DNA of 64,000 nt, taken from Haladaptatus sp. DYF46. Lineage in GTDB: Archaea; Halobacteriota; Halobacteria; Halobacteriales; Haladaptataceae. Positions 8,590-18,032 of this stretch are shown piece after piece (the stretch's first letter is position 1; every line of letters starts with the position of its first letter). The DNA is taken from the NCBI RefSeq assembly GCF_021083305.1, contig NZ_JAJFAY010000005.1, positions 1 through 64,000 of the forward strand, written 5' to 3'. Below the pieces are notes generated by a model, which saw only the letters and a program-made list of their open reading frames with translations, was not told the origin of the DNA and made no database searches. The position numbers were made by a program, and so were the translations under genes.

Positions 8590-9414
8590 CTATGGATGTA
8601 CATGGACAGCATCGTATGCGAAAAGTGACTGGACAACCGAGTCAGAATCCGGAATCGTAGTGAGCCGAAATCGAAATGGCAGTGGCCATGGTAATCCTCG
8701 ATGAAGCGTGAGAACATCCCCATTGCATTCGACCGATCGTAGCTGATGGCGTGGAATAAATCGATTGTTGAGTGTGCCACTCCGCTTTACCAGGAGGCCA
8801 CTCTCAACCAAGGTGTAGTGCTTGGCTTTTCCTATGACAATTGCATTGCCAAGAAGAACGCCCCCAATCGAGGGGAACAAACCTTGGATCGATTCTATCG
8901 AGATGTGGAGTATAACTCCGCTCACAAGGAAGATGAGGCCGCCCGTGATCGATAGTAGTCGAACGAAACGGAGATACGAGGTATCTGGTCGCCCGCACCA
9001 CTCTATGAGAACTTCTTCATGACGGCGGAGGACCACAGCATAGTAGTTCATCGTCGTGATATAGAGGAAGAATCCAGCAATCGTGAGAAGTAGAGCTTCA
9101 GCGATCCAATTCTGTAGTACGGTGGAACCTGAGCCCATGCTAAATGCGGTAACACCGTCGCTGATCAGATACACAAAGAATGGTCCGATCGAGAGTATGA
9201 GATAGAGACGAGTCCGAACAAGCGATTCAGCGAGGCCGTCTCGAACAACTGCAAGAACAACGCCAAACGAGAAGCCGAGGCATGCTGTAATGAGTGAAAT
9301 GCGGGAGAAGTAGTGAACGCTCGTGAGGAGTGTAACGACCACTGTTGCAAGAATGCTAGTATATATCCCACACGCAAAATCAAAGAGAGTGCGCTGTACC
9401 GGACGCTGGAACAT
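8590..9414 (-). CDS. PH-domain membrane protein
   Basis: A 274-residue protein with about six hydrophobic helices in residues 15-185. They are followed by a beta-rich cytosolic tail that resembles a bacterial-type PH (YdbS/YdbT-like) domain: HYTLVESGLLVKRSGTLNNR, then FIPRHQLRSVECNGDVLTLH. Such proteins are membrane anchored and of unknown function. No partner is adjacent, and the gene faces the lipid synthase gene tail to tail with about 120 bp between. The ATG at 9414 follows an AT-rich promoter stretch. Confidence 0.65.
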   Translation of the reverse strand: MFQRPVQRTLFDFACGIYTSILATVVVTLLTSVHYFSRISLITACLGFSFGVVLAVVRDGLAESLVRTRLYLILSIGPFFVYLISDGVTAFSMGSGSTVLQNWIAEALLLTIAGFFLYITTMNYYAVVLRRHEEVLIEWCGRPDTSYLRFVRLLSITGGLIFLVSGVILHISIESIQGLFPSIGGVLLGNAIVIGKAKHYTLVESGLLVKRSGTLNNRFIPRHQLRSVECNGDVLTLHRGLPWPLPFRFRLTTIPDSDSVVQSLFAYDAVHVHP

Positions 9415-9563
9415 TTTTCGATAGTTATTTGTATTTGATCAAAGTTCTTGTGTGGCAACGAGTTACATGGTCCACCAGTTAGAAGGAGGACATGGGATCA
9501 ATTACAACGGCGAGGGGGAAAGAAAAGGGAAAGCCTTTGTTGAGTGCGTTTTGATATCGGGGT

Positions 9564-9637
9564 GCCTTGGTAGCTCAGGCTGGCAGAGCAACTCCTTTGT
9601 AAGGAGTCGGTCGAGAGTTCAAATCTCTCCCGAGGCT
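9564..9637 (+). tRNA. tRNA-Thr (anticodon UGU)
   Basis: A 74-nt cloverleaf folds cleanly. The acceptor GCCUUGG pairs with CCGAGGC (one G-U), the D stem is GCUC/GAGC, and the anticodon stem is ACUCC/GGAGU with loop UUUGUAA, giving anticodon UGU for ACA codons. The T arm is GAGAG-UUCAAAU-CUCUC. The discriminator is U, and CCA is not encoded. No intron is present. The downstream 1.4 kb is full of gene remnants, as expected next to a tRNA used for integration, although I found no second copy of its 3' end. Confidence 0.95.
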
Positions 9638-9749
9638 TTTCAACGAGTTCTGGTTGGCTATAGTCGGTGAGAAGGTTGTCCGCGTGATGGCGCCAGACGA
9701 CGTGTTTCTATGGGATGCCGTGCGACGCATCTAGACCAACGGTCGGGAA

Positions 9750-9785
9750 GAGAAAGCGAGTACCGGAAACACAAAACTCGATTCG
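9750..9785. repeat. Short repeat shared with 46823-46857
   Basis: About 33 bp around CCGGAAACACAAAACTCGAT closely resemble CCGGTAACACAAATATCGAT at 46829-46848. On the minus strand both translate as a similar stub (I-E/D-x-C-V-S/T-G-T-R-F). Both lie in gene-poor debris, so they may be scraps of one mobile element. No ends or transposase are visible. Confidence 0.3.
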
Positions 9786-9896
9786 AGTATTCGATCGATG
9801 CTCTCCTCGGTATCCAATTCGGGACACTGAACCAATCTCAAGCGGTTTTGGAGGTAAGCAGGCATTACTCAAATAGATCGAGCATAAACAGAAAGT

Positions 9897-10170
9897 ATGT
9901 CGAGTAACACAACGACCACCCAAACGACACGCTGGTTCGAAAACGAAGTACATCCGCAGACCCAACGAATCCACCACAATACGCGTTGATTGTGACTCGG
10001 TCGATCCAGACCAATCATTGTCAGTGAGTTTGATCGAAACGCTTGTTGAGACGCTGAAGCCGCCCGATGGCCAGACCTCACTCGGTCTGTACCAGCACGT
10101 GAATCCGGATGCGCTCGAAGAGTTACAGCGCGAGGTCGTCGATCCATTGCTTGGTGACGAGTACGACTAG
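9897..10170 (+). pseudogene. HalOD1-domain protein, frameshifted
   Basis: The first frame reads MSSNTTTTQTRWFENEVHPQ and stops near 9990. The +1 frame continues with RVDCDSVDPDQSLSV, then SLIETLVETL and YQHVNPDALEELQ, to a stop at 10168. The second part has the form of a HalOD1 output domain (V-x-P-D-A-L-E core), as in the intact gene at 49446. One base change in length near 9985 would restore a protein of about 90 residues. Its role as a signalling output module is inferred from the domain name only. Confidence 0.55.
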
Positions 10171-10231
10171 ATCGGTACTGACTCGCCTGCCTATCGATCG
10201 CGCTTGACTGACAACGCACTCGCCACGACAT

Positions 10232-10425
10232 CCAATTTCGAGGGTGAGATCTTGCATCTCTGATTCGATATCACATATTTCGCCCGGTGACCACGTCTCG
10301 AGACGACGCTGTGTTGCCTCAACCATGTAGTCTCCATGGCCAGCAACTTGCTTGCGGTGAAACAGTGGTTGGGGGAATGTTCCGCCGTCGAATCGAAGTA
10401 AACGACGAATAGTCGAGTACAGATC
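10232..10425 (-). pseudogene. Cytochrome P450 N-terminal remnant
   Basis: One minus-strand frame reads RRLLRFDGGTFPQPLFHRKQ, then VAGHGDYMVEATQRRLETW and DIESEMQDLTLEI. This is the region of a P450 around helices B to D, with the PLF-H-R pattern followed by the M-x-x-LTL-I pattern. It then dissolves into stops. The oxygen-binding and heme-cysteine regions are nowhere nearby, so only a fragment survives. Confidence 0.5.
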
Positions 10426-11121
10426 TCACAATAGTCTCGACATGGGACCGTTTCTGAACACCATTCTTTTTGTTCCTATTGTCCTACTTTGAGAGGTTCA
10501 CCTTCATCTGAAATAGCGAGGAATAGAACCGTTCAATTGTTGATTTCCTCGCCGAGTAGTACGGATATCGCACGCTATGCTTTCGAATAGGGTATCGATT
10601 ATATCGGCGATATCGAGGGGGACCGAATCGAAAAAATGATCCCACATCGTTATAATACGGATCGACGCTTCCACTCGTAACGGGGTGGATAGTCGACGAT
10701 CCTCAAGGAGAGTCTTGAATACTATGAACAATTCTACAATCCTCGAAGGCTACGATTGTCGTTTGAGAACAAATGTCTTCCAAGGAGATACTAACCAGAT
10801 AGTGACGTACTAATCATATTAATCGATGAGTGATCACTTCGATTCAAGCTCATGTCTCTCTTTCGAGTTTGATCCCAGAACCGGGAGGACAGCCTAACTT
10901 GTATCCCACTATTTGCTTCGCACCTCCATAGAAAGTATCGATATCGACACCAATAGTGACGGCAGTAAAACCACAAATTGAACATCGCTACTGTTTATTT
11001 TCCCTAACGTGAGGAAAGCTACTCGCGGTCCGGTAAAATTCGCGTGATTGATAGCAATGCACGGATATTCGGTACGACCGGGACTCAAGAGGTCTCAACG
11101 TTCTTGGCAGCACTCACAGAG
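10426..11121. other. Gene-poor stretch
   Basis: About 700 bp without a convincing gene. The longest open frames (64-75 codons, minus strand) show no recognisable domain. Stop codons are frequent on both strands, in keeping with decayed DNA downstream of the tRNA. Confidence 0.5.
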
Positions 11122-12864
11122 TCAACGTTTACGGACCGGCAGCGAGAGCTTTGACGGATGGTTAGGGCCGTGACGAACGCTGTTTGTCGCTATTTGGACA
11201 TCCGCCTCGTCTGCTTCGTGCACTGGTCCGGCTACATTCGGATTGCGATCGAAACGCGGGAAGTTACTGCTGCTGACTTCCAAACGGATTCGATGGTCGG
11301 CGGCAAACTTATGCGCGGTCGGCCAGAGTTCGACAGGTACCTCATACGTTTGATTTGGTGTCATGAATTCCGGGTCCGTGGACGAGTTACGATAGCGCGC
11401 GCGACAGATACCCTCGGTGATGTTGGCACAGTACCCGTCGGGTTCCACGTCAACCAGTTTGCCCGTGAAATCAGTGTCCGGTGCACTGGAGGTTACGAAC
11501 AGCGTTAGCGCGGGTCGACCCACGACCGAAACCGGAGAAGCGAGCGGTGGTGTGGTGTAGACGAGTACGTCGTCCCGGCCTTCGACCTCGGACTGGTCGC
11601 TGACGCCTGGTTTTCCGAACGGGTGCATATGTGTGTTCCCGCCGACTGATGGAACCGGATCCAACGGATCGTAGCGATAGCTATCGACAACCGACCCGTC
11701 CGTTGGTTGCGGTTCGACGAGACGACCGTCATCAGCGTTCGTGGCGGCCTCGCCGCCGCTGTCGAGGTAGTAAGTCGAACGTCGGATTGCGGGCGGCCAG
11801 CCGTCGAACGTCTGCCACGTCGCGTCACCCATCCGGAAGTAGCGAATTCGCGGGAGGTCTGCGACGGCGGTCGACCGGTCGGTCAGGTGATGTGCGAACC
11901 ACGGGAGCACGAGCTCGTCGAGAACGGGTGCCAGCGCGGACGAATAACCTTGATCCTTCTCGCCGGCGTACGTCGGCGTTGCCGACCGCGCGGTCCTATG
12001 GTCCCACGGCCCAACGACGAGGTGATAATCGTCGTCACACATTGACGGAGCGGCCGCCGCCACCGCGTCGGCGATGTCGAAGGCACCTTTGGCAAACGCA
12101 TCGTACCAACCGGCGACTTCGAGTACTGGCACGCTGGCCGACTCGATGTTCTCAGTTACGTCGACGCGGTCCCAGTACGCGTCGTAAGCGGGATGTTCGA
12201 GCCATCGCTCGTATGCGGGCACCAGGTCCGAGATTGGTGCGATGGCGTCCGTGAGCGGCAACTCAGCCAGTCGTTCGGCGACCGTTTCGTATGTTTCGAC
12301 GTATCGATCATGCAGTTCGACCGATGCCTCGCTTACCGTCTCGCGAGCGGCGAGCGCCCCACCCGCGAGCGCATGGACTGCCCACGTCAGGGAAAACCCG
12401 AGTTCGAATGCGCCGCCGGTGTACGCCCATCCTTCGTGGAGGTTTCCCGCGGTGAAGAGCGGGAGCGCCGCTTCGAGGTGCGGTGGGTCAGCGATCACCG
12501 CCTGCCACGTCGTGATGCCGAGGTAAGAGGGTCCACCGATGCCGACGCACCCGGTACACCACGGCCGGTCGGCGATCCACTCGACCGTGTCGTAGCCGTC
12601 GGCGGCTTCGTCGACGTAGGGTGTCCAGTCGCCATCGGAGGCGTACCGGCCGCGACAATCCTGATAGACCACCGCGAAACCGCGCTCGACCGCCTCGAAG
12701 GGGTTGCACAGGTCAGCGAGAACGGAGAGGTCGTCTTTGCCGTAGGGTGTGCGGACGAGGATCGCCGGTTGGCGTCCCTTCGCCGCACGGTAGACGTCCG
12801 CACGGAGTACTGTTCCGTCTCGCATCTTCGCAGGTACATCCCTGTCGACGATAACATCGGCCAT
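11122..12864 (-). CDS. CocE/NonD-family alpha/beta hydrolase
   Basis: A 580-residue serine hydrolase of the CocE/X-Pro dipeptidyl-peptidase class. The N-terminal alpha/beta hydrolase domain carries GGPSYLG (Ser113), GWYDAF (Asp255) and GPWDHR (His289) as the likely triad, and the C-terminal third is the jelly-roll domain ending near EVSSSNFPRFDRNPN. Members cleave acyl esters, amides or N-terminal dipeptides, and the substrate cannot be read from sequence. The start is set at the ATG at 12864 (MADVIVDRDV): family members begin here, and an AGAGG lies just upstream. A longer frame to 12996 is probably noncoding. It could supply products to the epimerase or hydantoinase genes of this region (inference). 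Confidence 0.85.
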   Translation of the reverse strand: MADVIVDRDVPAKMRDGTVLRADVYRAAKGRQPAILVRTPYGKDDLSVLADLCNPFEAVERGFAVVYQDCRGRYASDGDWTPYVDEAADGYDTVEWIADRPWCTGCVGIGGPSYLGITTWQAVIADPPHLEAALPLFTAGNLHEGWAYTGGAFELGFSLTWAVHALAGGALAARETVSEASVELHDRYVETYETVAERLAELPLTDAIAPISDLVPAYERWLEHPAYDAYWDRVDVTENIESASVPVLEVAGWYDAFAKGAFDIADAVAAAAPSMCDDDYHLVVGPWDHRTARSATPTYAGEKDQGYSSALAPVLDELVLPWFAHHLTDRSTAVADLPRIRYFRMGDATWQTFDGWPPAIRRSTYYLDSGGEAATNADDGRLVEPQPTDGSVVDSYRYDPLDPVPSVGGNTHMHPFGKPGVSDQSEVEGRDDVLVYTTPPLASPVSVVGRPALTLFVTSSAPDTDFTGKLVDVEPDGYCANITEGICRARYRNSSTDPEFMTPNQTYEVPVELWPTAHKFAADHRIRLEVSSSNFPRFDRNPNVAGPVHEADEADVQIATNSVRHGPNHPSKLSLPVRKR

Positions 12865-13590
12865 GCCTCTGTATCGATCACCGATATGATAGTTGTTTGG
12901 GTCGCCCCGGTAATATCGATCGCTCTCGGCGCGTCTGTGAACTGTTTTTAACAATGTGTATCCGTCGATATTTATCGGGTGTCGTTTCGGTACCAACAGG
13001 GAGTCTTGTAGGTGGAAAGCGGATCACGGGATCAACCCCATTCGATGTCGTGAATCGCCGTCACAAACCTCATTCGTCACGATAGCTTGGAGACAAGCCG
13101 TTGCATCATACGGAACGGTGGGTGCTATCGGAACGGAGGTCGAACGATCATCATGGCGCTAGAACTGACCCTTCCTCCGGACAGAGTGGGAAGCGGGCCA
13201 GAAGTGGTTGCGACGGAATTCGGGATGCCGAACAGTCCCCGTTCGTGAACGGAGTGACAACGTACCGCTCGTCGTAATGGTCGATTCTGCAAATGCATTA
13301 CGAATATAGTACTGTAATGGCTTGCCAGAATCCGTGACGGTCAGCTCCCGATCTTATTGCGTCATGTGGAATGGTTGGTCCGGGAAGGGAGCAAACAATG
13401 TATGATTCCGTCATTAGGGACGCCACTATTTCGAAATCGAGCGGGGGCCGACCGTGAGATCAATAGATCGCCGCCGCCGAGAGATCTCCGTCGATCGGTA
13501 TACAACTGACTGTGGATTGGAGTCATCACGTGATCACGCGCGACAACGGTACCGAGATAGTCCAAAAAACGATGTTTTCGTCCAATACGG
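12865..13590. other. Intergenic region, no gene seen
   Basis: About 725 bp upstream of the CocE gene. Open frames here are short and without family features. One half-match to the 17-bp palindrome found elsewhere in this region lies at about 13396 (9 of 12 positions), too weak to list as a site. Confidence 0.4.
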
Positions 13591-15258
13591 TTACGACAAC
13601 TCGAAGAGGTCCAGTGTGGCCGCGTCCGCGGAATCGGGCACCTGTGCGAACGCGATGCCCTCGTTGAGTCGCGACCCGGATTCGTAGTAGAACCACGGCT
13701 GGCCGCCGTCGTCCCTCACGAAGAACGGGGAGGCGCACCGTCCGTCATCCGGTGCGCCGCTGGTTGCTTGGTTGAGTATCCCGAGATGGTTCTCTCGATC
13801 GATGTTCTGGCCGACTTCGGCAACCCAAGTGTTGCCGTCGGAGGCGTTGAACGCCAAGCAATACATTCCGTCGTACCGGAAGAAAAAGGGCGACGCCACG
13901 TTGCCGTCGTGTTCGGGTTGTGGCGTGATGACCTCGTTCGGGTCGACGGTCCAGTTCTTGCCGTCGTCCGAGGTCGCCAGCCGAATATGGCGTGTCCCGC
14001 TTTGGTTCGCCATGAAGAACATCGTGTAACTGTTGTTCCTGTTCGGAATCGAGTAGTTGTACACGCGAGCGTATGAGGTCTCCGAGGATCCCGAGTACAT
14101 CGAGTTCTCGACGGCAACGCCGCCATAGTCAAAGGTCACACCATCGCCGCCACTACAGTACCACCATCGCGTCTTGTCGTTACTGCCGTGGGCGTAGAGT
14201 AGCACTTTGCCATATTCGTCAGCGTAGAGCGCATGCGGCGACGAAATGTGAGACGCGTCGCTGAAATCCGATGGGTCGATGATCGGGTTTCCGGCGTACT
14301 CAGTCCAGGAGCCGCCGAGGGAATCCGCATAAAACAACGCGATACCGACGGTTTCGCCGTCCTTCGTCTCCGGTGTCCCGTGTGGCGCACAATAGAGGTG
14401 GTACTTACCGAGCGGGTTGGCGATCTTCGATGTCTCGATGATCGATGGGAAGATCCACTCGTCGCCCGGCGAGTAGCTTGGTGCGCTCGGCGCGAACGCG
14501 AGCTGGCGGTTCGTCATGACGATGTCCGTGACGTCGTCGTTATCACCCAGATCACCCGAGCCTGGATTGTCGTACAGTTCACCCACTTCGCTCGACGAGA
14601 GACCGAGCGAGTACGTTCGGACTTCGTCGATACGGCCGTCCCAGTAGTTGTGATCGCCGGTATCGCTCCCGACCTGAATGTCGCTCTCGGCTTCGAAGTC
14701 GCCGCTAGCGGCCGTGCTATCGACTTCGGCTCCGTTCACGTACAGTTTGAGTTCGCTGCCGTCGTACGCCGCGACGAGGTGGGTCCAAGCGCCGGTCGTC
14801 GGCGACCCACCGGTGACCTTCCGAATGGTTCCGCCGATGCGAGCGGCGAATCCCCAGTAGTCGTTCCCGATATCGTACCACATAGTGATCGATCCGTTCG
14901 ACCAATCCCCGAGAATTCCCCTGTCCTGACCGAAACTATCGGCGTTCACCCAGATGGAATACGACCCTCTAGGTTGTCCCGACAGGACGTGAGGAACGGT
15001 GATGGTGTCGCTGACGCCGTCGAAGGAAAAGCAGGCGTTCGAGATGCCAGCGGCCCCCGGCGATGCCCCGTTTACCGTTCCATCGTTTCCGTTACCGGAG
15101 GTGTCGGTCGCAGAACTGCCGTCAAGTTCGTAGAACGATTCGAGCTTCGATTCGTATCCGAGCGTTGTCCCGGTGAACACCGTTCCGGCTCCGGCCGCAC
15201 CGAGCGTCCCGAGTGTTTTGAGAGCAGTACGTCTGCTGAGTCGAGGTTTACCTGCCAT
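13591..15258 (-). CDS. Exported LamG-beta-propeller protein (glycosidase-like)
   Basis: A 555-residue protein with a twin-arginine signal (RLSRRTALKTLGTLGAAG), then a LamG/concanavalin-like domain at about residues 40-210. That domain is marked by FYELDGSSATDTSGNGNDG, SIWVNADSFGQD and GRIDEVRTYSLGLSSSEV. Residues 230-555 form repeated beta-blades of a GH43/GH32-like five-bladed propeller (YHLYCAPHGTPE, GNPIIDPSDF, TMFFMANQSGTRHIRLATS). The fold suits binding or cleavage of a polysaccharide outside the cell. I cannot confirm the catalytic acids, so a lectin role is possible. The start is the ATG at 15258, directly before the Tat motif. It is probably a scavenging enzyme for this catabolic region. 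Confidence 0.8.
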   Translation of the reverse strand: MAGKPRLSRRTALKTLGTLGAAGAGTVFTGTTLGYESKLESFYELDGSSATDTSGNGNDGTVNGASPGAAGISNACFSFDGVSDTITVPHVLSGQPRGSYSIWVNADSFGQDRGILGDWSNGSITMWYDIGNDYWGFAARIGGTIRKVTGGSPTTGAWTHLVAAYDGSELKLYVNGAEVDSTAASGDFEAESDIQVGSDTGDHNYWDGRIDEVRTYSLGLSSSEVGELYDNPGSGDLGDNDDVTDIVMTNRQLAFAPSAPSYSPGDEWIFPSIIETSKIANPLGKYHLYCAPHGTPETKDGETVGIALFYADSLGGSWTEYAGNPIIDPSDFSDASHISSPHALYADEYGKVLLYAHGSNDKTRWWYCSGGDGVTFDYGGVAVENSMYSGSSETSYARVYNYSIPNRNNSYTMFFMANQSGTRHIRLATSDDGKNWTVDPNEVITPQPEHDGNVASPFFFRYDGMYCLAFNASDGNTWVAEVGQNIDRENHLGILNQATSGAPDDGRCASPFFVRDDGGQPWFYYESGSRLNEGIAFAQVPDSADAATLDLFELS

Positions 15259-15590
15259 GGGTCTGGTTGACTTCGGAGTCTTCGCGCCCAAAGCCAATGT
15301 GCACATTGTTACCACACTATAAATAACTTGTTCCAAAGGGAACGAAATTCGTGATGATAGGGGATATATTCTACAGCCATATCGTCGACTCCTGCTGGGC
15401 CATATTCGGATGTGTCGCTACACGTCGCGTTTCGACCGATCGGTCAGTAGTGTCGGCGGAGTCGATCACGGGGAGTCAGACAAATTCGTCCCGGCAGGCC
15501 GACGGTGACGCCATTTTGCAGTCTCCTCTCGGATTGAGGTATTCTATCTTCCTCGCATAGCCGAAATGCAAATTTACAACTCGCACTTTG

Positions 15591-15607
15591 ATTCCGTAAT
15601 ACGGAAT
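15591..15607. promoter_or_regulatory. 17-bp palindrome, putative IclR operator
   Basis: ATTCCGTAATACGGAAT is a perfect inverted repeat, a 12/12 match to ATTCCG-N5-CGGAAT. An identical-arm site lies at 23513 and looser ones at 15749, 22172 and 23440. It lies 333 bp upstream of the LamG start, which is far for direct control. The assignment to the IclR protein at 22219 is inferred. Confidence 0.5.
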
Positions 15608-15748
15608 ATGTACTGCGAGTCCGAGAGGGCGTATATAAAGGGACGACGGGAAGAAACTGCGGTACCCCGAACACGAGTGCACTCACACCGATCTTCTCCG
15701 AAGGTTTCGCCGCTAATAGCTGACCGTTGACAATCGTCGGCTAGTAAT

Positions 15749-15765
15749 ATTCCGCACTGTCGAAT
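15749..15765. promoter_or_regulatory. Second copy of the palindrome (degenerate)
   Basis: ATTCCGCACTGTCGAAT matches ATTCCG-N5-CGGAAT at 10 of 12 positions. Its centre is 158 bp from that of the perfect site at 15591. It is weaker evidence alone but supports clustering of sites in this intergenic region. Confidence 0.35.
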
Positions 15766-15849
15766 CCTCCATCCGTACTACTGGGCGGTAATTAACACGA
15801 GGTAGCAACGCCTTACAGCGGGAGCCGACTGTTATTGAATAGGAGACGG

Positions 15850-17829
15850 CTACGAATTCGACAACAACCGATAGATGAACCTGCACGCCTCACCACGGAG
15901 GAGGGGGTCATCCTGACCGAATTCGAACTCTGCTCGAACTCGTTGGATGTCTACGGATGTGCCTGTGTAGTCGATCACCGACTCCAACTGGGTCACGAAT
16001 TCCTCGCTGGTCACCGGGGGCGAGTCGGAAAGTTCGGACAGGTCCCTCGCCCGCCGAGTCGGGTCGTCAAGTTTGTCGACCAGTAGCGCCGCGGTAGTCC
16101 TTACCCACTCCTCTGCGACATTTTCCGTCAGCGGTTCGGTGGGTTCGGCATTGAACGACTCGAAGTATCCACGCGTCCCGAGGTACTGAAGGGCGGGCAC
16201 CCACGCTTCTTCGTCGGTCACGTCGTGGTCGTTGAAGAATGACAACATAACCTCGTTTCCGGCCAGCGTTTGCTGGAGCCGATTCACGGAGACGTCGGCT
16301 GGAGTCGCTCCGGACTCCAATGCGATTGCCGCCGCGTAGCCTACTGATTCACCGATATGGAGCCATGTCGGTTCGAGTCTCAGAGAGCCGTAGCCCACGT
16401 GGGAGGCGGATACGGGAACCGCGGCGAGCAAGTTATCGACCTCTTTCGGGAGAACGGTTCGATACGGCACATGGGCGGGTCGCGTCACCTGCGAGGCGAA
16501 GAAGTGACCCTCGGGGTGACTACCGGCTTGCCGATCGGGTTTGCACGCGTGCGAGTCCAGCGGATACTCGGCGACTGCAATACTATCACGATGAATAGTC
16601 GGTCGGTCGAGGCCAGTAGCGTACCGAGCGTCGTCCTCGGTAAATGTGTACCTGCCATCGAGTCGTCGTGCTTCTCGAATGTACAGTTGGAACGGGAAGT
16701 AATCGTTGTCGACGAACTCATCCGCCGCGAGTCCCCACTCATTAGCTTCCGTCTGAATCCCGTTTGGAACTGCGTCGTCGTGCTGGAGGAAGTAGAGGAG
16801 TCCAAGTACGTGCGATCGATGGCGGGCGGCAATCTCGTCTCGGGTTTCCCAGTCCCCTTCTGGATATTCGTAGTTCTCCCCGGGTAGGTCGGCGGTGTTC
16901 ATATCCGCTTTGTCGTTTGGAAGATGCCGAAGCCTGAGAAACGCCCTGAGTCCCACCCGTTTGACTTCCTCCAGGGAGTCTTGAAAATCGTCGGGATCGT
17001 ACTCGTCGGGTTGACTCGGCATGACCCGTTTCGACGGGTTGTTTGTGAGACAGAGACGATAGCTGTAGGCTTGTATCCGATCATCTCCAATGCCCGTACT
17101 CTTCGGATACAATTCCGAAATTCCCGCAGGATGGGGGATGAGGTCGAGTTCGCCTTGTTGTTGCTCTGTAGGTGTGTCGAGGGGACCACGTCTCTCGTCG
17201 GGAGCCGTGGAGTCGACGCCTTCGCCGACGGCTTCCTGCGGATAGTATCGGTCGCCACGGGTACGAGTGTACAGTTCACCGGCGAACTGTTCGTTGTACT
17301 CCGAGCGACTTTCCCTCCCGAGGCGGTACGACACGCCAGCGGTTGCGAGCAGGTCGCCTTCGTAGGTTGCCTCGATAAACACGGGTGCCTTGACGGTCAG
17401 CCTCTCGCCATCTTCGAACGACGAAACGGTGAGCGATTCGATAGTCCTGCCGTTTCGCTCGACGTGAATCGGGTAGTAACCCCTACGAACTTCGAGATTC
17501 GACTCCGCGTCGACAAGCGCGTCGAAGATATTCTCGGCGACGTGCGGTTCAAAGATGTACCCGTCTTCGCAGGCATCGTAATCGGAGGATTCGGATCCGA
17601 ATTCTGAGCGGTAATGCTCTCTCACTTCAGCGCGGAATTCCGCAAATAGCGGTGCTCGCGGTTTTTTCATCATCGTGTCGGTGTAGCTCAACCCACCGGA
17701 CATCATCCCGCCGAGATGCTGATTGTACGTGAACAGCAAAGTGTCATGGCCCTCGCGTGCAGCCCTGATTGCAGATGCGATCCCGCCAGGTGTGCCGCCG
17801 AGAACGACGGCCGAGTATGTACGAGTCAT
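15850..17829 (-). CDS. FAD-dependent oxidoreductase
   Basis: A 659-residue flavoprotein of the FAD_oxidored group (Pfam PF12831). The dinucleotide fold is at the N-terminus (SAVVLGGTPGGIASAIRAAR), followed by LGGMMSGGLSYTD, a flavin-contact motif. FIEATYEGDLLATAGVSYR is the usual second FAD element near residue 170. The C-terminal half holds the regular PYRTVLPKEVDNLLAAVPVS and a closing GEACRFIYRLLSNS. The start is the ATG at 17829 (MTRTYSAV); the longer frame to 18069 would run through the divergent promoter. Members oxidise or reduce unknown small molecules, often beside carbohydrate genes. It is divergent from the permease at 18033, with which it may share control. Confidence 0.82.
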   Translation of the reverse strand: MTRTYSAVVLGGTPGGIASAIRAAREGHDTLLFTYNQHLGGMMSGGLSYTDTMMKKPRAPLFAEFRAEVREHYRSEFGSESSDYDACEDGYIFEPHVAENIFDALVDAESNLEVRRGYYPIHVERNGRTIESLTVSSFEDGERLTVKAPVFIEATYEGDLLATAGVSYRLGRESRSEYNEQFAGELYTRTRGDRYYPQEAVGEGVDSTAPDERRGPLDTPTEQQQGELDLIPHPAGISELYPKSTGIGDDRIQAYSYRLCLTNNPSKRVMPSQPDEYDPDDFQDSLEEVKRVGLRAFLRLRHLPNDKADMNTADLPGENYEYPEGDWETRDEIAARHRSHVLGLLYFLQHDDAVPNGIQTEANEWGLAADEFVDNDYFPFQLYIREARRLDGRYTFTEDDARYATGLDRPTIHRDSIAVAEYPLDSHACKPDRQAGSHPEGHFFASQVTRPAHVPYRTVLPKEVDNLLAAVPVSASHVGYGSLRLEPTWLHIGESVGYAAAIALESGATPADVSVNRLQQTLAGNEVMLSFFNDHDVTDEEAWVPALQYLGTRGYFESFNAEPTEPLTENVAEEWVRTTAALLVDKLDDPTRRARDLSELSDSPPVTSEEFVTQLESVIDYTGTSVDIQRVRAEFEFGQDDPLLRGEACRFIYRLLSNS

Positions 17830-17937
17830 ATATTCGTTGCTATGTGCTGGGTAGTGTGCTAAACACTTTTTGACCAGCGTTACAGATCCTACGAACAACC
17901 ATGATTTAAATTTTTTCACGTTCCTCTCGTGACATGG

Positions 17938-17949
17938 TTTCTCGAGAAA
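17938..17949. promoter_or_regulatory. Palindrome in a divergent promoter region
   Basis: TTTCTCGAGAAA is a perfect 12-bp palindrome in the 203-bp gap between the divergent FAD oxidoreductase and permease genes. A TATA-like AATTATATATACC follows at about 17988-18000 for the rightward gene. It is a possible shared operator, distinct from the ATTCCG palindrome. Confidence 0.35.
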
Positions 17950-18032
17950 GCGGAAACGGTACCTGCGATTAACATCATTGTTGAGTAAATTATATATACC
18001 CCCATCGATAACTTGTGGCCGAGTTTCGAACC

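Larger units (their letters stand above)
15259..15849. other. Intergenic region with two palindromic sites
   Basis: 590 bp between the LamG gene and the FAD oxidoreductase gene. A TATA-like ACTATAAATAAC lies at about 15317-15328 and would serve the leftward LamG gene with a leader of about 60 bases. The two 17-bp palindromes are listed separately. No gene is recognised. Confidence 0.5.

Noticed and set aside
14233..15270. A 345-codon plus-strand frame
   Set aside because: Antisense to the LamG protein gene. Composition is low in acidic residues compared with haloarchaeal proteins and no motif is seen.
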